Assembly (NCBI GenBank): GCA_036390755.1
Contig: DASWBH010000078.1
Coordinates: 1 to 15,813, forward strand
DNA length: 15,813 bases
DNA from: DASVHS01 sp036390755
GTDB lineage: Bacteria; Acidobacteriota; Thermoanaerobaculia; Gp7-AA8
Reading direction: 5' to 3'
Under the pieces are notes generated by a model, which saw nothing but the letters and a program-made list of their open reading frames with translations, ran no database searches and was not told the DNA's origin. Shown one piece after another: positions 14,594-15,813 of this stretch. A program made the position numbers and the translations under genes. Numbering within the stretch: position 1 is the stretch's first letter; the number at the start of each line of letters is the position of its first letter.

Positions 14594-15813
14594 GGACGAG
14601 CTCCTCCATGAGGGCTCGTCGCTCGGGCGATGAACGGCCCCTCATCCGCCCTTCGGGCACCTTCTCCCCGCGCGCGGGGAGAAGGCAGACCACGGGCGAC
14701 CATCGTCCTTCCCTCTTCGCTCTTCACGCTCGCCAGCAGCTGCTGCACGGACGGTCCCATCTTTCTGAGGAAGGTGTTCGGATAGAGCCCGATCCACACC
14801 ATCAGCACGATGAGCGGCACCAGCGCGGCGATCTCGTTCCACGCGATCTCCGGCACGTGCCGGTTTTCCTCGACCGTGATCGGGCCGAAGAACACGCGCT
14901 GCACGAGCCAGAGCAGATAGATCGCCGCGAGGATTACGCCGGTCGTAGCGATGACGGTCGCGCGCGGATTCGTCTGGAACGAGCCGGCGAGAATGAGGAA
15001 CTCGCCGACGAATCCGTTCAGGCCGGGCAGGCCGACTGACGACAGCACTGCGATGACGAACAGCGTCGCGTACACCGGCATCGTCTTGGCGAGACCGCCG
15101 TAGTCGGCGAGCATTCGCGTGTGCCGCCGCTCGTAAATCACGCCGACGAGAAGGAACAGCGCGCCGGTCGAGAGACCGTGGTTGACCATCTGCAGGATCG
15201 ATCCTTCGACCGAGGTCTGGTTCATCGCGAAGATGCCCAGGACACAGAAGCCGAGGTGCGAGACCGAGGAGTAGGCGACGAGCTTCTTCATGTCGGGCTG
15301 CACCCACGCCACGAGCGCGCCGTAGATGATGCCGATGACCGCCAGCGCGATCAGCAGCGGCGCGTAGCGTGCGCTCGCCTCGGGGAAATACGGCAGCACG
15401 AAGCGCAGGAAGCCGTACGTGCCCATCTTCAGCATCACGCCGGCCAGGATGATGGAGCCGCCGGTCGGCGCTTCGACGTGCGCATCCGGCAGCCACGTGT
15501 GCAGCGGGAAGAGCGGGACCTTGATCGCGAACGCGAGCGAGAACGCGAAGAACAGCAGCGTCTGCGCGAACGGCGTCACGCCGACGCCGTAGAGATCCTT
15601 CACGTAGAAGCTCGTCACGCCGGTGATGTGATAGTGCTGGAAGCCGATGTAGATGATGCCGAAGAGCATCAGCAGCGAGCCGGCGATCGTGAACAGGAAG
15701 AACTTGATCGCGGCGTAGATGCGGTTCGCGCCGCCCCACACGCCGATCACGAGGTACATCGGCAGCAGCGTCAGCTCGAAGAAGACGTAGAAGAGGATCA
15801 GATCGGTCGCCAG
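14590..15813 (-). CDS. nuoM: NADH-quinone oxidoreductase subunit M, partial (5' end outside window)
   Basis: The frame is open and in phase to the window edge, giving 407 C-terminal residues of a protein usually about 500 long. The partial begins with the functional FFELTLLPMYL helix (the conserved helix-5 glutamate of NuoM is in it), then KVPLFPLHTWLPDAHVEAP, the lysine of LKMGTYG, and SVGLPGLNGFVGEFLIL, all hallmarks of this proton-pumping subunit. After the expected end, near ASVKSEEGR, the reading frame continues for roughly 33 residues through a palindromic repeat (GLPSPRARGEGARRADEGP), giving an unusual arginine- and proline-rich cytoplasmic tail. The stop is at 14590-14592, overlapping the nuoN start. 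Confidence 0.96.
   Translation of the reverse strand: MATDLILFYVFFELTLLPMYLVIGVWGGANRIYAAIKFFLFTIAGSLLMLFGIIYIGFQHYHITGVTSFYVKDLYGVGVTPFAQTLLFFAFSLAFAIKVPLFPLHTWLPDAHVEAPTGGSIILAGVMLKMGTYGFLRFVLPYFPEASARYAPLLIALAVIGIIYGALVAWVQPDMKKLVAYSSVSHLGFCVLGIFAMNQTSVEGSILQMVNHGLSTGALFLLVGVIYERRHTRMLADYGGLAKTMPVYATLFVIAVLSSVGLPGLNGFVGEFLILAGSFQTNPRATVIATTGVILAAIYLLWLVQRVFFGPITVEENRHVPEIAWNEIAALVPLIVLMVWIGLYPNTFLRKMGPSVQQLLASVKSEEGRTMVARGLPSPRARGEGARRADEGPFIARATSPHGGARP
14601..14607 (-). promoter_or_regulatory. Strong Shine-Dalgarno site for nuoN
   Basis: GGAGGAG on the minus strand lies 7 bases before the GTG at 14593, which decides this unusual start codon. It is located in the last codons of nuoM. It is the only strong Shine-Dalgarno sequence seen among the starts in this window. 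Confidence 0.8.
14637..14692 (-). repeat. REP-like palindromic repeat inserted in the 3' end of nuoM
   Basis: The core 14660-14685 is a perfect 26-bp palindrome (CCTTCTCCCCGCG and its complement). It is flanked by a second small hairpin GCCC-TTC-GGGC (14648-14658) and the CCCCTCATCCG edge. This layout matches a well-known class of dispersed intergenic repeats in alpha- and other proteobacteria (recalled from general knowledge, not searched). Here it lies inside the nuoM reading frame and is translated. The edges of the element are approximate. Confidence 0.8.

Noticed and set aside
14642..15739. 365-codon open frame on the minus strand in another phase of nuoM
   Set aside because: The nuoM frame carries all conserved complex I motifs; this alternative is arginine-rich and lacks membrane segments.

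Overview
This is a GC-rich bacterial chromosome segment, densely packed and almost free of non-coding DNA. It carries complex I genes (nuoM, nuoN), a Rex redox repressor, a SARP-like (BTAD) regulator with a receiver domain, a hybrid histidine kinase and a glycosyltransferase/methyltransferase operon. This mixture, with weak Shine-Dalgarno use, resembles Acidobacteriota or a related environmental lineage. That placement is an impression from protein style only, since no rRNA or universal marker is present.

Layout. (1) Bases 1-4985, minus strand: a tightly coupled operon read as secreted PIG-L deacetylase, methyltransferase, GT4 glycosyltransferase, two-domain GT-like/methyltransferase protein, small methyltransferase, and a second GT4-like gene that runs off the left edge. 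Most junctions are 4-base ATGA overlaps or short gaps, which suggests one glycan-building and glycan-modifying unit. (2) Bases 4966-5445, plus strand: a small lipoprotein whose start overlaps the PIG-L start head to head. (3) Bases 5443-5542: a perfect 36-bp inverted repeat with a 28-nt loop, whose outer ends contain the stop codons of both flanking convergent genes. (4) Bases 5540-9219, minus strand: an operon of FabF-like ketosynthase, methyltransferase, FAD-dependent reductase and LON-domain protein, a plausible small polyketide or lipid pathway. (5) Bases 9351-12497, plus strand: a BTAD-receiver regulator and a hybrid histidine kinase, divergent from the ketosynthase operon and probably a two-component pair. 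(6) Bases 12452-15813, minus strand: nuoM (5' end beyond the window), nuoN and rex, the 3' end of a complex I operon closed by an NADH-responsive repressor. A REP-like palindromic repeat is embedded in the 3' end of nuoM and is translated into a foreign-looking tail.

The two least ordinary items are the palindrome between the lipoprotein and LON genes, and the regulator-kinase pair facing the ketosynthase operon. No RNA gene, CRISPR array, transposase or prophage gene was seen. No gene-free stretch exceeds 300 bases; the longest is 131 bases (9220-9350).
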